This document shows positions 6,945-14,111 of a stretch of DNA of 60,729 bases, in pieces. This DNA is from a virus. Made by a program: the position numbers and the translations under genes. The notes under the pieces are model-generated. The model searched no databases, had not been told where the DNA came from, and was given only the letters and a program-made list of their open reading frames with translations. The stretch is taken from the IMG/VR virus record IMGVR_UViG_3300036760_000452, positions 1-60,729 of that record; one strand, given 5' to 3'. The stretch's first letter is position 1. The number at the start of each line of letters is the position of its first letter.

Positions 6945-7781
6945 CTACACCTCCCACGGGAGACGGTTCACGTCGAAGCCAGCCGCCTGCGCGTGGCCGC
7001 CACCGCCGTACCACTGCGCGACTGCGGATACGTCGAAGGGCGCCTTTGAACGCAGCGAGAACTGCCAGCGTCCGTCACCGCGGCGGAAGTAGCCGGCGGC
7101 GAAGGCCGCGTCGGGGTGCTCCTTCAGCAGCTCGCCGACGTGCTCGCTGCAGTTCATGTACGGCAGGTTGATGCACGGGACCTTGTACCCGCCGACCGTC
7201 TCGAACGTGACCTCGGCACGCGCTTTCCTACCGTACTGCTCGATGTAGGCGAGCACCGCGGCGCCCTTCTGGGCAGCGATCCCGCACGCGATTTCCTCGG
7301 CGAGTAGGTCCCAGCTCTCGAAGTCCATCCTGACGGCCGACATCCAGGCCGCGACCTCGTGCGTCTTCGGGAGCGCCTGCGTCCAGAGGTCACGGTCCTG
7401 GACGTAGTCGACGATCGGGGGGCGCGGCTCGCCGCCAGTGAGCACGTCCCACGCGATCGCGGCGCCCGAGCGCTTCATGTCGAAGAGCGCGTAGTCGAGG
7501 CCCTCGAGCTCAGCCTCAGCCGTCTTGTGATGGTCGAGGACGATGAACGACTCCGCCGCGGCAGCCATCGCCTCGACGACGGCGCGCGGGTAGGAGAAGT
7601 CGACCATGAGCACGTGACGCCCGCGGATGTCCGAGATCAGCGGCGCCGGCTTCCCGTAGGTCGCGAAGAAGTGCTCTGGGCGCGCGTCGTGGCCGCCTGG
7701 ACGCCAGTGCTTGTCCGCGATCCACGACGCGGTGAAGCCATCGAAGCAACCCGCATGTGACACGACGAGAGGTTTACTCAC
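6945..7781 (-). CDS. DHH-family phosphoesterase (nanoRNase/oligonuclease-like)
   Basis: The product has 278 residues. It shows the DHH superfamily motifs in order: VVSHAGCFDGFTA (residues about 6-18), MVDFSYP, FIVLDHHKT, and the C-terminal DHHA1-type GGGGHAQAAGF. These metal-dependent enzymes hydrolyse phosphodiester bonds in short oligonucleotides or cyclic dinucleotides. In a phage the likely roles are nucleotide recycling or degradation of a signalling nucleotide; the sequence does not separate these. The start is a GTG overlapping the stop of the upstream LAGLIDADG gene. Confidence 0.75.
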   Translation of the reverse strand: MSKPLVVSHAGCFDGFTASWIADKHWRPGGHDARPEHFFATYGKPAPLISDIRGRHVLMVDFSYPRAVVEAMAAAAESFIVLDHHKTAEAELEGLDYALFDMKRSGAAIAWDVLTGGEPRPPIVDYVQDRDLWTQALPKTHEVAAWMSAVRMDFESWDLLAEEIACGIAAQKGAAVLAYIEQYGRKARAEVTFETVGGYKVPCINLPYMNCSEHVGELLKEHPDAAFAAGYFRRGDGRWQFSLRSKAPFDVSAVAQWYGGGGHAQAAGFDVNRLPWEV

Positions 7782-8206
7782 GGATTCACCTTTGTCCTTT
7801 TCCAGAGGCGCTGGCGCTCGCGCCACTCGTAGTCCGTTAGGCCGTTCCTGCCCGGATAGCGCATTAGCGCCTGAAACTCGATGCAAGCTCTTGCTGGACG
7901 CGCCTTCACAATCAGGTAGGGTGCGAGCTGCTTCAGCAGTGTCGCGGCTTGGCGACTCCACACGGTCCATACCCACGCAGGTTTGCGCAGATAACCCACC
8001 TTCCTCGAGTTGACCTGTCCAAGGCCAGAGACGCGTCGCGCGTAGTCCAGCGGAGAGCGATCAGTCATGGAGACCACGATCATGACTCGGTAGCAGACGC
8101 CACGTTTGCACTGTTTCGCGTTCGAGTTAGAAATGGCCCGCGTGACGCCAACGTATGCTTCCCCGTCGATCAGTCCGGCCAGATAGGCTCGTTCTGTAGG
8201 TTTCAT
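7778..8206 (-). CDS. Free-standing LAGLIDADG homing endonuclease
   Basis: The product has 142 residues and one LAGLIDGEAYVGV motif (residues 9-21), so it should act as a homodimer. SISNS-like and WTVWSRQAATLLKQL segments and the C-terminal WRERQRLWKRTK agree with small single-motif members. It is not inside an intron or intein. It is precisely inserted in the operon: its ATG overlaps the stop of the small exported gene (ATGA) and its TGA overlaps the start of the DHH gene (GTGA). Confidence 0.8.
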   Translation of the reverse strand: MKPTERAYLAGLIDGEAYVGVTRAISNSNAKQCKRGVCYRVMIVVSMTDRSPLDYARRVSGLGQVNSRKVGYLRKPAWVWTVWSRQAATLLKQLAPYLIVKARPARACIEFQALMRYPGRNGLTDYEWRERQRLWKRTKVNP

Positions 8207-8412
8207 TCCTCCCCGCACGTGATCGCGTTCGTCGCGCGGTTCACGACGAGGTCGTCGCACAGCACGTCGCCCTCGTACGTGAAGACCCAGCCCCGCAGCG
8301 TCCCCGAGCCGTTGATCTCCGCGATCGGCACGCCAGGGCGCCCCGCGTCGTACGCCACGACCGACCCGCCCGCGAGCGCGAGCACCACCACCACCAGTAC
8401 CAGTTTTCTCAC
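8203..8412 (-). CDS. Small exported or membrane-anchored protein, 69 residues
   Basis: The start is taken as the GTG at 8412, which follows GGAGG by 6 bases. The N-terminus VVRKLVLVVVVLALAGGSVV is one hydrophobic helix (signal peptide or anchor), followed by about 45 polar residues with two cysteines. It is the first gene behind the promoter at 8433..8462 and is coupled to the homing endonuclease. Function unknown; exposure to the periplasm or outside is inferred. Confidence 0.6.
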   Translation of the reverse strand: MRKLVLVVVVLALAGGSVVAYDAGRPGVPIAEINGSGTLRGWVFTYEGDVLCDDLVVNRATNAITCGEE

Positions 8413-8432
8413 CACCGTCCTCCAGTGTCCTG

Positions 8433-8462
8433 AACATAAGCCCACGATGGCTAGGATGTCAA
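8433..8462 (-). promoter_or_regulatory. Sigma70-like promoter with palindromic operator
   Basis: On the minus strand TTGACA (8457..8462) and TATGTT (8433..8438) are 18 bases apart. Between them lies AGCCCACGATGGCT (8439..8452, plus strand), a quasi-palindrome with AGCC/GGCT arms. This is one of the best matches to consensus among the promoters of the shared family. It would drive the exported protein, the homing endonuclease and the DHH gene. Confidence 0.75.
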
Positions 8463-8657
8463 CCCCCGAGCTCGGCGCTGCTCGCTACGCCTCTTCACGG
8501 CCTCGAGGCGGCGCTTCAGCGGAACGAATGCGACCGCGGCGAAGCGCCTGCACGCGGCGAGCACCAGAGACTCCGGCACCTCGGCGCCGCGCAGGTAGAG
8601 AGCCGCATCGTTGGGGACGTGGAGCGCCTGCAGCTCAGCGAGGTCGAACGGTTCCAT
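8451..8657 (-). CDS. Hypothetical protein, 68 residues
   Basis: A short protein with acidic N-terminus (MEPFDLAELQALHVPNDAAL) and a strongly basic helical C-terminus (PLKRRLEAVKRRSEQRRARG). Its ATG lies within the end of the upstream gene and its last codons overlap the operator promoter. No family recognised; the basic tail suggests nucleic-acid contact. Confidence 0.5.
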   Translation of the reverse strand: MEPFDLAELQALHVPNDAALYLRGAEVPESLVLAACRRFAAVAFVPLKRRLEAVKRRSEQRRARGLTS

Positions 8658-8907
8658 CGGTTCTCCTTCGCAGCGGCATCCCGTACCCGAGCAGCTTCAC
8701 CGTGGCGCGGTCCTCCTGGAAGGACACGAGCCTCGCGTGGCGCGCGCAGGCATCGACGGTGGTGTAGTCGAACTGCGCGCCTGGCGGATAGTCGCCGTAC
8801 GATGTTGAGCCAACCCTCAAACGGCCGTTCGAGATGGTGCACGTCGCTGTCTGGCGGCAAGGCCGCGTCTTCCCGTCCTGCAGCAGCGCGATGAACTGGC
8901 AGCGCAC
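8635..8907 (-). CDS. Hypothetical Cys-containing protein, 90 residues
   Basis: It starts with GTG at 8907 behind a strong GGAGGGG site. The product (VRCQFIALLQDGKTRPC, RQTATCTISNGRLRV) has four cysteines in its first half, probably forming a zinc site on a small beta domain, and ends in a basic tail. It follows the zinc-ribbon gene by 1 base. Function unknown. Confidence 0.55.
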   Translation of the reverse strand: MRCQFIALLQDGKTRPCRQTATCTISNGRLRVGSTSYGDYPPGAQFDYTTVDACARHARLVSFQEDRATVKLLGYGMPLRRRTDGTVRPR

Positions 8908-8908
8908 G

Positions 8909-9121
8909 TCACCCCTCCTGTCCAAAGAGCTTCTCCCAGCACTCCGGGCAGATCCCGGTGAGCAGACGCTCGCGCTCGTCGTGAGTGAGTCCGCTGAGCG
9001 CGCGCTGGATGTACTCCCCGCGCTGCCAGCGGTCGTACCCGTCGCGGGGGACGGTGAGCGTGTGGTCACGCCCGCAACTGTGGCAGCGCGTGGGGACGTC
9101 AACGGTCGGCTCGACGCTCAC
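8909..9121 (-). CDS. Conserved phage zinc-ribbon protein, 70 residues
   Basis: The product has RCHSCGRDHTLTV and, at the end, LLTGICPECWEKLFG, separated by a helical WQRGEYIQRALSGLTHDERE. This arrangement is familiar from a small zinc protein encoded by many phages of high-GC bacteria. Its role is not established. The GTG start overlaps the stop of the preceding gene. Confidence 0.7.
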   Translation of the reverse strand: MSVEPTVDVPTRCHSCGRDHTLTVPRDGYDRWQRGEYIQRALSGLTHDERERLLTGICPECWEKLFGQEG

Positions 9122-9411
9122 GGCTCGAGCGCCTTTCTCATCGCGCTGGCGTGGAACGCGCGCCAGCGAAGCATGGACTCGAAGCGCGCACGCTCTGCGG
9201 CGTGCGAGTTCGCAAGCTCGACTGCATCGCGAGCCGGGTCACAGAAGTCGGGGAGTGGCTGCAGCGACGGGACCACCCGGTTCCCGTCGATCGCCAGCCA
9301 CCAGCGAGGCGGGTCGTCGGGGCATGGCGCCGCGGCGAGGAGCTGCTGCAGCTCCTCGAGCTTGTCCCCGATCCGCAGGAGTTCGACCTCGACGCCGCCG
9401 GCAGCCCTCAT
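9118..9411 (-). CDS. Hypothetical protein, 97 residues
   Basis: The N-terminal third is a coiled coil (VELLRIGDKLEELQQLLAAA), followed by a short PPRWWLAIDGNRVVPSLQPL segment and a helical, basic C-terminus. It starts immediately after the stop of the gene at 9413..9667 and is coupled to the zinc-ribbon gene downstream. No function is recognised. Confidence 0.6.
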   Translation of the reverse strand: MRAAGGVEVELLRIGDKLEELQQLLAAAPCPDDPPRWWLAIDGNRVVPSLQPLPDFCDPARDAVELANSHAAERARFESMLRWRAFHASAMRKALEP

Positions 9412-9412
9412 C

Positions 9413-9667
9413 CTAGGCCTCCTTGGCCTTCTTCCAGGTTCGCTTCTGCTCGAGAGTGCGCTCCTCGCAGAAGAGAGCGAGGTCCGTCAGGCACTCCGCA
9501 TCGAAAGACGCCCCGCCTTCCGGGAAGAAGCAGTACCTCCGCCACCACGGGAGCCACCGGATAGTGCCGAGCGGTGCCTCCGCCAGCGTCTCCACCCGCC
9601 AGGGCCGGGTCTTCATCCGCGGCGGCGCCGGCAAGGGAATGATTCGGATCCATCGCGTCTCGATCAC
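9413..9667 (-). CDS. Hypothetical protein, 84 residues
   Basis: The start is the GTG at 9667 overlapping the TGA of the upstream gene, giving VIETRWIRIIPLPAPPRMKT at the N-terminus. The middle (GTIRWLPWWRRYCFFPEGGA) is aromatic and basic and the end is a charged helix with EERTLEQKRTWKK. Its composition resembles small DNA-binding phage proteins, but I do not recognise a family. Confidence 0.55.
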   Translation of the reverse strand: MIETRWIRIIPLPAPPRMKTRPWRVETLAEAPLGTIRWLPWWRRYCFFPEGGASFDAECLTDLALFCEERTLEQKRTWKKAKEA

Positions 9668-9990
9668 TGCGCCACTTCGACTACGTCGATCCGCAGGTAC
9701 TTCTCGTCCACCTCGAGCTCGCGACCGCGAACCTGCGCCTCGTACTCGTCCTCGAAGTCGCCGATCACGACCTCCGCGGCGCTCGGAATCGCCAGCGTCA
9801 GACGGTGGCGCTTCACCATTTCCGGTGGCGCCGGGATCGAAATCTCGAGCGCCGTGTACACCGACCCGCTGTCGATCACCACCCCGTCGATCACGACGCG
9901 GTTGACCCCGTTCTGGCGCGACTCGATCGTCCACCCACGCGCGACCGCCTCACGCTCGATTCCCTTGACGTCCAGCCTGATCAACCTCAT
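9664..9990 (-). CDS. Hypothetical beta-rich protein, 108 residues
   Basis: The start is the ATG at 9990, preceded by AGGAGG; longer upstream frames are not supported. The product alternates strands and charged turns (VNRVVIDGVVIDSGSVYTAL, then YEAQVRGRELEVDEKYLRID). No catalytic motif is visible. The gap 9991..10060 upstream contains no gene. Confidence 0.55.
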   Translation of the reverse strand: MRLIRLDVKGIEREAVARGWTIESRQNGVNRVVIDGVVIDSGSVYTALEISIPAPPEMVKRHRLTLAIPSAAEVVIGDFEDEYEAQVRGRELEVDEKYLRIDVVEVAQ

Positions 9991-10060
9991 GCCAGCCTCC
10001 TTGCTGAAACTCCGCCTTTCACCGACCCCCACTCCCGCACCGGGGGCCCCTTCTGGCGGG

Positions 10061-10522
10061 TCAGGCCCGATGCCTCCGGTACGTCCTATCCCGGTGGCAA
10101 TTCGCGCACACCAGGTCGCACTTCGCGATCTCGGCCTCAACCGCCTCTAGCGTCGGCCCAATCTGCCTCGCGTGCGATAGCGCGAAGAGCTTGGCCCCGC
10201 GCCCCGGCACGTGGTCGAACTCCATAACGTGGGTCGGAAACTCGCCGCCGCAGTCCAAGCACGGTCGGCCAGCTTTCGCTGCCGCAACCGCTGCCCCCGC
10301 AACCGCCCTGGCGTCCAGCATCCCCGGCGTCGGGCGCTTCCTTGCCACCGCCACCCTAGCCACCTTCGGCCTTGCTGGCTCCACCAGCAAAGCCACGAGC
10401 TCGGCGCACTCCTGTCGGATCTTGGACATCACCCCACGAAGCCGGCGTTGGTCCTCTCGCTCCTTCTCGTCTTCTAGCCCAGCTAACTCGAACTCCAGCA
10501 ACGTCGGGCGCCTATCCTTCAT
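10061..10522 (-). CDS. HNH endonuclease
   Basis: The product has 153 residues from the ATG at 10522; a TTG at 10582 would add 20. The C-terminal half is a classic HNH domain: CLDCGG, VMEFDHVPGRGAK, then CDLVCANCHRDRTYRR, with two zinc-binding C..C pairs around the catalytic His-Asn-His. The N-terminal half is a charged helix. It may be a homing-type nuclease or a packaging helper; many phages carry the latter near terminase, but here it stands at the head of the early operon. Confidence 0.8.
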   Translation of the reverse strand: MKDRRPTLLEFELAGLEDEKEREDQRRLRGVMSKIRQECAELVALLVEPARPKVARVAVARKRPTPGMLDARAVAGAAVAAAKAGRPCLDCGGEFPTHVMEFDHVPGRGAKLFALSHARQIGPTLEAVEAEIAKCDLVCANCHRDRTYRRHRA

Positions 10523-10595
10523 GGCTGGACTCTGGCCCAGGCGCGAATCCGCCGCACCCAAGAGCCTAAAACCTGATCGCAAATCGCCACAAACC

Positions 10596-10859
10596 TCACC
10601 CGCGGGGCGCCCGAGCGCGAAGAGGATCGTCCGCCAGCCTCAACCGCTTCGTCTCCCGATCAAACGACGCCCTGCACGCGTCCTCCCACCGAACAGCCTC
10701 CCACTGCTCTCGCGCCCGTCGACGACCCTCCACAGCAGGATCGCTCGGTGGCCCATCCGCCACCCGCGGAAACACAGGGCCCCTGGCCACCCACCCAGTC
10801 ACCACCCCAACCAGCAGCAGCAACAGCCCCCGCACAGCGTCCCACCCACCCAAGTCCAT
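10596..10859 (-). CDS. Small membrane protein, 87 residues, first gene of the leftward operon
   Basis: The ATG at 10859 gives an N-terminal hydrophobic helix (VRGLLLLLVGVVTGWVARGP) and a charged cytoplasmic-type tail. The promoter at 10867..10895 would start RNA at about 10860, so the message could be leaderless; an internal start is also possible. Early phage genes with one membrane helix are often inhibitors or exclusion proteins, but nothing specific identifies this one. Confidence 0.5.
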   Translation of the reverse strand: MDLGGWDAVRGLLLLLVGVVTGWVARGPVFPRVADGPPSDPAVEGRRRAREQWEAVRWEDACRASFDRETKRLRLADDPLRARAPRG

Positions 10860-10866
10860 GACCCGC

Positions 10867-10895
10867 AATATACGCCACCTTGCCCACGATGGCAA
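10867..10895 (-). promoter_or_regulatory. Leftward promoter with palindromic operator
   Basis: On the minus strand TTGCCA (10890..10895) and TATATT (10867..10872) are 17 bases apart. The spacer and -35 hold TTGCCCACGATGGCAA (10880..10895, plus strand), whose arms TTGCC/GGCAA are a perfect inverted repeat around CACGAT. It is the operator variant with TGC/GCA ends. It would start the whole leftward early operon. Confidence 0.7.
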
Positions 10896-11078
10896 GGCCG
10901 AAAAGTGGCAGCGGGCAGAGAGGGGGGGGCCCCCGGTAGGTGGATGGGGGGCCGGCCTCCAGGAACCGATAGGGTGCCCGCCTGGCGCTCGAGGCGCGCA
11001 GCCGAATGGGCTGACCGATAACGCCGCGGATAACCTAACTCCTTTAGAATCAATGACAGTAACAAGGGGACATAAGTT

Positions 11079-11106
11079 TCATTATCGGAAGCTGCTGACA
11101 GGTCAA
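11079..11106 (-). promoter_or_regulatory. Second leftward promoter candidate without operator
   Basis: On the minus strand TTGACC (11101..11106) and TAATGA (11079..11084) are 16 bases apart, in the AT-richer part of the control region. The shared AGC-N8-GCW element is absent, so this promoter may escape the control that acts at 10867..10895. It would give a leader of roughly 200 bases before the first leftward gene. Confidence 0.35.
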
Positions 11107-11266
11107 TGACTTACAACCCTCAGATGTGACTCGAGTACGGCAGCAGCCCCCCTGCTCTCCTCTCATCCAGGCCGCCGGCAGCGCATTCGGGAGGCCACGG
11201 GCGCCGAGCTGCCGCCGGCGAATCGCGGTCGATTGCGCCCTGGGCCGCATCTTTCGCGCTCTACCT

Positions 11267-11301
11267 GTTACCTTTGGTAACGAAGTGCACCATTTGGTGC
11301 A
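11267..11301. promoter_or_regulatory. Tandem palindromic operators
   Basis: GTTACCTTTGGTAAC (11267..11281) has perfect 6-base arms. TGCACCATTTGGTGCA (11286..11301) has perfect 7-base arms. They share an ACC..TTTGGT core and are 4 bases apart, with centres about one and a half to two helical turns apart, as for cooperatively bound dimers. A related GTTAC-N5-GTAAC site occurs at 48190..48204 before the scaffold gene. Confidence 0.55.
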
Positions 11302-11440
11302 GTCGATGTTTTCGGCTGCCTCGGCGAACGGACGGCGGCCGTGGGGTTTGCGGTCTCTCCCTGTTCCCATGAGGACTGGTCTCTTGGGGTTGTCTCGCTT
11401 CCGGCTGGCGTTGGCGAAGTGGGGGGTGCAGATTGGAGGC

Positions 11441-11794
11441 ATGATCGAACGAGCAGAGCCGACGCGGCCCGGGTGTCCTGCCATCCCGGCAGGCTACGGG
11501 ACGAACCCGCAGGATTGCGCGTGCGGCGCGTGCGAGACGGTCTACAGCGACGAACGGCAAGCGGCCGAGGCCGAGGCCTCACTGCGGCGGGTGAGCACGG
11601 CGACGGCCTACGACTACGAGGCGCAGTGCTGGGTCAGGGGCCCGGCGGCCGAGCGGCTCATCCGGCAACAGGCGAGGGACACGCTCGCCGTCATCGACCG
11701 GCCGAGCTACCGTCGCATGATGGGCTACACCGACGCCGAGGCCGTTCGGATCAAAACGCGGGCCCTAGAGCTCGCAGGGGAGAACAAGTCATGA
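11441..11794 (+). CDS. Hypothetical protein, first gene of the rightward arm
   Basis: The start is the ATG at 11441 behind GGAGGC; upstream in-frame sequence is part of the control region. The product has 117 residues, with CACGACETVYSDERQAAEAE (a short cysteine pair) and a helical C-terminus (YRRMMGYTDAEAVRIKTRAL). No family is recognised. Its stop overlaps the ATG of the next gene. Confidence 0.55.
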   Translation: MIERAEPTRPGCPAIPAGYGTNPQDCACGACETVYSDERQAAEAEASLRRVSTATAYDYEAQCWVRGPAAERLIRQQARDTLAVIDRPSYRRMMGYTDAEAVRIKTRALELAGENKS

Positions 11795-12123
11795 GCAGCA
11801 GTCCGGTTACGTCCGTTCGAGACGCATCGGTCAGCGTCGTCTTCGTCTACCGCCCGAACAGCCCCAGGAGGCTGGTGTGCGAGGCCGAGGTCGTCTTCTC
11901 GGACGGCCCGCTGGGGGGCATGAAGCTGGTCGGCTTCTCGCTGTGGCGCTCGCCCGAGGGCGAGGTCTACGTCACCTTCCCGTCCCGTGCGGTCGGGGCC
12001 TCGACCGATCGGCGCTTCTTCGACTACCTCCGATCGGTCGAGGGGAACGGAGCGGACGCGAAGCGGGTCAAGGCGTGGATCGTCGACGCCTACAGGCGCG
12101 AGCGCGAGCCCGAGCAGGCGTAG
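11791..12123 (+). CDS. SpoVG-like protein (weak)
   Basis: The product has 110 residues. The order of strands and motifs (VVFVYRPNSPRRLVCEAEVV, GMKLVGFSLWRSPEGEVYVT, FPSRAV, then a final VKAWIVDAYRRE helix) resembles SpoVG-family proteins, which are small DNA/RNA-binding regulators with a swapped beta sheet and a basic C-terminal helix. It is the second gene of the rightward operon, where a regulator would be expected. The resemblance is by pattern only. Confidence 0.45.
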   Translation: MSSSPVTSVRDASVSVVFVYRPNSPRRLVCEAEVVFSDGPLGGMKLVGFSLWRSPEGEVYVTFPSRAVGASTDRRFFDYLRSVEGNGADAKRVKAWIVDAYRREREPEQA

Positions 12124-12243
12124 GCGAGCCTCGCGGCCCGGGCTTCGGCCTGGACCGCGAGACGCGCACACGCTGGGGTTGTTGCTCCCGGGTTTCGTGG
12201 CGTTCCGGACGGCGACGGCCGACCTTGTGAGTGGAGGCGAGAC

Positions 12244-12501
12244 ATGAGGGCATTCTTGAGCACGCCAGACGACGGGCCGGCCTTCCTCGACGGGCTGTAC
12301 CCGGGGGAGCTGGACGGGCCCACGATCGGCATGATGGGCGAGTGGGCCGTGAAAGAGGCACTCATGGTGCTGCGCGTGGCCGAGCCGGGGCCGATTGAGC
12401 TGGCGCGACACGTGGCCATCGGTGCCGCGGTCTACCAGTTCGAGATCGAGATTCAGGCGGCGCTCGCGGGGCGCCTCGCGGCTTTCGTGGGTGGTGCGTG
12501 A
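12244..12501 (+). CDS. Hypothetical helical protein, 85 residues
   Basis: It is preceded by GGAGGCGAG and 120 bases (12124..12243) in which I see no gene. The product is mostly helical (TIGMMGEWAVKEALMVLRVA, HVAIGAAVYQFEIEIQAALA) with no catalytic motif. Its TGA overlaps the ATG of the next gene. Confidence 0.55.
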   Translation: MRAFLSTPDDGPAFLDGLYPGELDGPTIGMMGEWAVKEALMVLRVAEPGPIELARHVAIGAAVYQFEIEIQAALAGRLAAFVGGA

Positions 12502-12716
12502 TGCTGAGAACCGAGACGAACACGCCCGCGATGGACAAGCGCATCCGGCGAGCTGCGCGCGAGAGGTTCCGCACCCGCTTGATACAGACGGACTTCGAAC
12601 ACGGGCAGTGGTGGGTCACGCTGCGCAACGGCTCTCAGTGGTCCGTGTGCGACGCCGAGGGCTACGGCTCATTTTCGGGTTTCTCGTTCGAGCAAGTCAC
12701 GGGGGGCGACGAATGA
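12501..12716 (+). CDS. Hypothetical protein, 71 residues
   Basis: The product starts MLRTETNTPAMDKRIRRAAR (basic) and continues as a small beta domain (GQWWVTLRNGSQWSVCDAEG). Its ATG overlaps the preceding stop. Function unknown. Confidence 0.5.
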   Translation: MLRTETNTPAMDKRIRRAARERFRTRLIQTDFEHGQWWVTLRNGSQWSVCDAEGYGSFSGFSFEQVTGGDE

Positions 12717-12934
12717 CGCGCAAGCCTATCAGCGTGAGACAGCATGCGGCGCTTTTGGACGCGCTAGACGACCTGCGGGCGGTCCGTGGCCGGCTTCGGT
12801 TCGCGGGGGCCACACGCGCGGCAGACTACGTGGCGCGCGCGCTCAAGAGCGTCGAGGGGGCCGCGAGGCACGCCGAGAATCGCCCGAAGCGTGAGCCGTG
12901 GGGCGCCGATGCGGGCACGGAGTTGCCGCGATGA
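12713..12934 (+). CDS. Hypothetical basic helical protein, 73 residues
   Basis: The ATG overlaps the preceding stop. The product is helical and basic (SVRQHAALLDALDDLRAVRG, AADYVARALKSVEGAARHAE). It may bind nucleic acid or a partner; no family recognised. Confidence 0.5.
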   Translation: MTRKPISVRQHAALLDALDDLRAVRGRLRFAGATRAADYVARALKSVEGAARHAENRPKREPWGADAGTELPR

Positions 12935-13269
12935 CGCGCGACCGGGCGGACGATTTCGGAGTGGCCGGCGTGTGTGGCGTCGAGGCACGACCAACGCGCG
13001 ACCGGAAGGGCCAAGTGTTCGTGCCTGGCTTCCTGAGCGCGGCCGCGGGCACGCCGATCATGACAGCCGGCGAACTGCCGGGCGGGGGCGCCTTGTTCTC
13101 GCAGCGCGCGCGGGCGGTCGAGCGCGAGCAGCTCTCGCTCATGGCGCTCGAATCGCTTCTGACGCCGATTGTGAACCGGTGCGGGCGGTGCGGGATGGCC
13201 GAGGCCGCGGGCGCGGCTGGCCTGTGCTCGGCGTGCAACGAGCTCGCGGACGAGCGAGGCGAGGCGTGA
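12931..13269 (+). CDS. Hypothetical protein with C-terminal zinc knuckle, 112 residues
   Basis: The start ATG at 12931 overlaps the preceding stop. The central part (ERAVEREQLSLM-like helix) leads into a zinc knuckle, NRCGRCGMAEAAGAAGLCSAC. The same C..C - C..C pattern recurs in many genes of this arm. Function unknown. Confidence 0.55.
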   Translation: MTRDRADDFGVAGVCGVEARPTRDRKGQVFVPGFLSAAAGTPIMTAGELPGGGALFSQRARAVEREQLSLMALESLLTPIVNRCGRCGMAEAAGAAGLCSACNELADERGEA

Positions 13270-13403
13270 GGCGCGCGCGGCTCACCCGGCTGTGCCCGTG
13301 CGGTCTACGCCCGCCGCGGCGCCCAGGGCAAGCTCACTGCGCGGCCTGCCACGTTCGGAACCTGCAGCGCCGAAGGGCGCGCAATCGGAGGGAAAGAGCA
13401 TGA
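13266..13403 (+). CDS. Tiny basic zinc-knuckle protein, 45 residues
   Basis: A GTG-started frame overlapping the previous stop. It has LCPCGL and HCAACHVRNLQ separated by a basic loop, and a very basic end (RRRARNRRERA). The combination of a zinc knuckle and an arginine tail suggests RNA or DNA binding. It was not separable by length alone; the coupled start supports it. Confidence 0.5.
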   Translation: MRRARLTRLCPCGLRPPRRPGQAHCAACHVRNLQRRRARNRRERA

Positions 13404-13888
13404 ATCGCTGGTACGTGCGGTGCGTCGACTGCCTGGCTGTGGGGGCCGTCGGCCTGGAAGACAGGAACGAGCGCGGCTTTCTGGCCGAGCCCGAGCGCGG
13501 CACCTGCCCGTGCGGGGGCCGAACGGAGAACATGGGGCGCGTGCGCAAGGCGCGGCTGGTCAAGGACGAGCTGCAGAGTCCCTGTGCCGCAGCCTGCACG
13601 AACGCCCGCGGGCCGGAGTGCGACTGCCCCTGTTCAGGGGCCAACCACGGCTCCCGGGCCCTCGTGGTGGTCACCCGGGACGTGGGGGCGGTGCCGAGGT
13701 ACGAACTCAAGGCGTCGCTCGCGCGGGCGGCCGAGTACCGCGAGGCATTCGCAGCCGCAGAGGCGCGACTCCGGGCCGGCGGCTCGGCGTCGTGGAAGCT
13801 GCGCAAGGCGCAGCGCGCGCGCACGCACAAGGGGCGCCTGACGATCCTGGCCGGCATCCTGCCGGCTCCTGCCGTGGTCGTCCAGTGA
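13400..13888 (+). CDS. Multi-cysteine zinc-binding protein, 162 residues
   Basis: It starts at the ATG at 13400, overlapping the previous stop. Cysteine clusters are RCVDCLAVGAVG, TCPCGGRTEN, and CAAACTNARGPECDCPCSGA followed by NHG. The last block (C.C.C.G.NHG) is a motif found in uncharacterised proteins of phages from high-GC hosts. The C-terminal part is a charged helix. Function unknown. Confidence 0.6.
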   Translation: MNRWYVRCVDCLAVGAVGLEDRNERGFLAEPERGTCPCGGRTENMGRVRKARLVKDELQSPCAAACTNARGPECDCPCSGANHGSRALVVVTRDVGAVPRYELKASLARAAEYREAFAAAEARLRAGGSASWKLRKAQRARTHKGRLTILAGILPAPAVVVQ

Positions 13889-14085
13889 GCGGCAACCTGA
13901 CGGCTCGAGAGCGGCGCCTACTGGCTGCTCTTCGGTTCATCGAGGCGTGCCCAGCGATTTACGCCCGGCGCGGCCCCGACTACGTGGTGGGCGCGATGGC
14001 CGAAGTAGCCCGGGAGACGGTGCAGCGCGAGACGCGCGACGCCTCGCCCCTGCGCGCGGTTGACAGCGAGCCCACGAGAGCATAG
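13885..14085 (+). CDS. Hypothetical helical protein, 66 residues
   Basis: GTG start overlapping the preceding stop. The product (TARERRLLAALRFIEACPAI, then VGAMAEVARETVQRE) is two helices with no further motif. The promoter at 14060..14088 begins within its 3' end. Confidence 0.5.
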   Translation: MSGNLTARERRLLAALRFIEACPAIYARRGPDYVVGAMAEVARETVQRETRDASPLRAVDSEPTRA

Positions 14086-14088
14086 CTT
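14060..14088 (+). promoter_or_regulatory. Rightward promoter with internal operator
   Basis: TTGACA (14060..14065) and TAGCTT (14083..14088) are 17 bases apart, with AGCCCACGAGAGCA (14069..14082) between them. The -35 is perfect. The element and its position match the leftward promoters, so both arms should answer to the same regulator. It would re-start transcription inside the rightward operon. Confidence 0.7.
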
Positions 14089-14111
14089 AGATGCTGAGGC
14101 GAGAGGTGATT

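Larger units (their letters stand above)
10896..11440. promoter_or_regulatory. Divergent control region, no gene
   Basis: About 545 bases between the leftward and rightward arms carry no convincing gene; an open frame starting at 11126 is better explained as upstream extension of the gene at 11441. The section 11010..11110 is markedly AT-richer than the genome and holds two GATAAC copies and a leftward promoter candidate. Two tandem palindromes lie at 11267..11301. This is the most likely master switch and a possible origin. Confidence 0.6.

Noticed and set aside
11126-11440. N-terminal extension of the first rightward gene from 11126
   Set aside because: The extension crosses the palindromic operators, has no Shine-Dalgarno sequence, and the ATG at 11441 has a good one.
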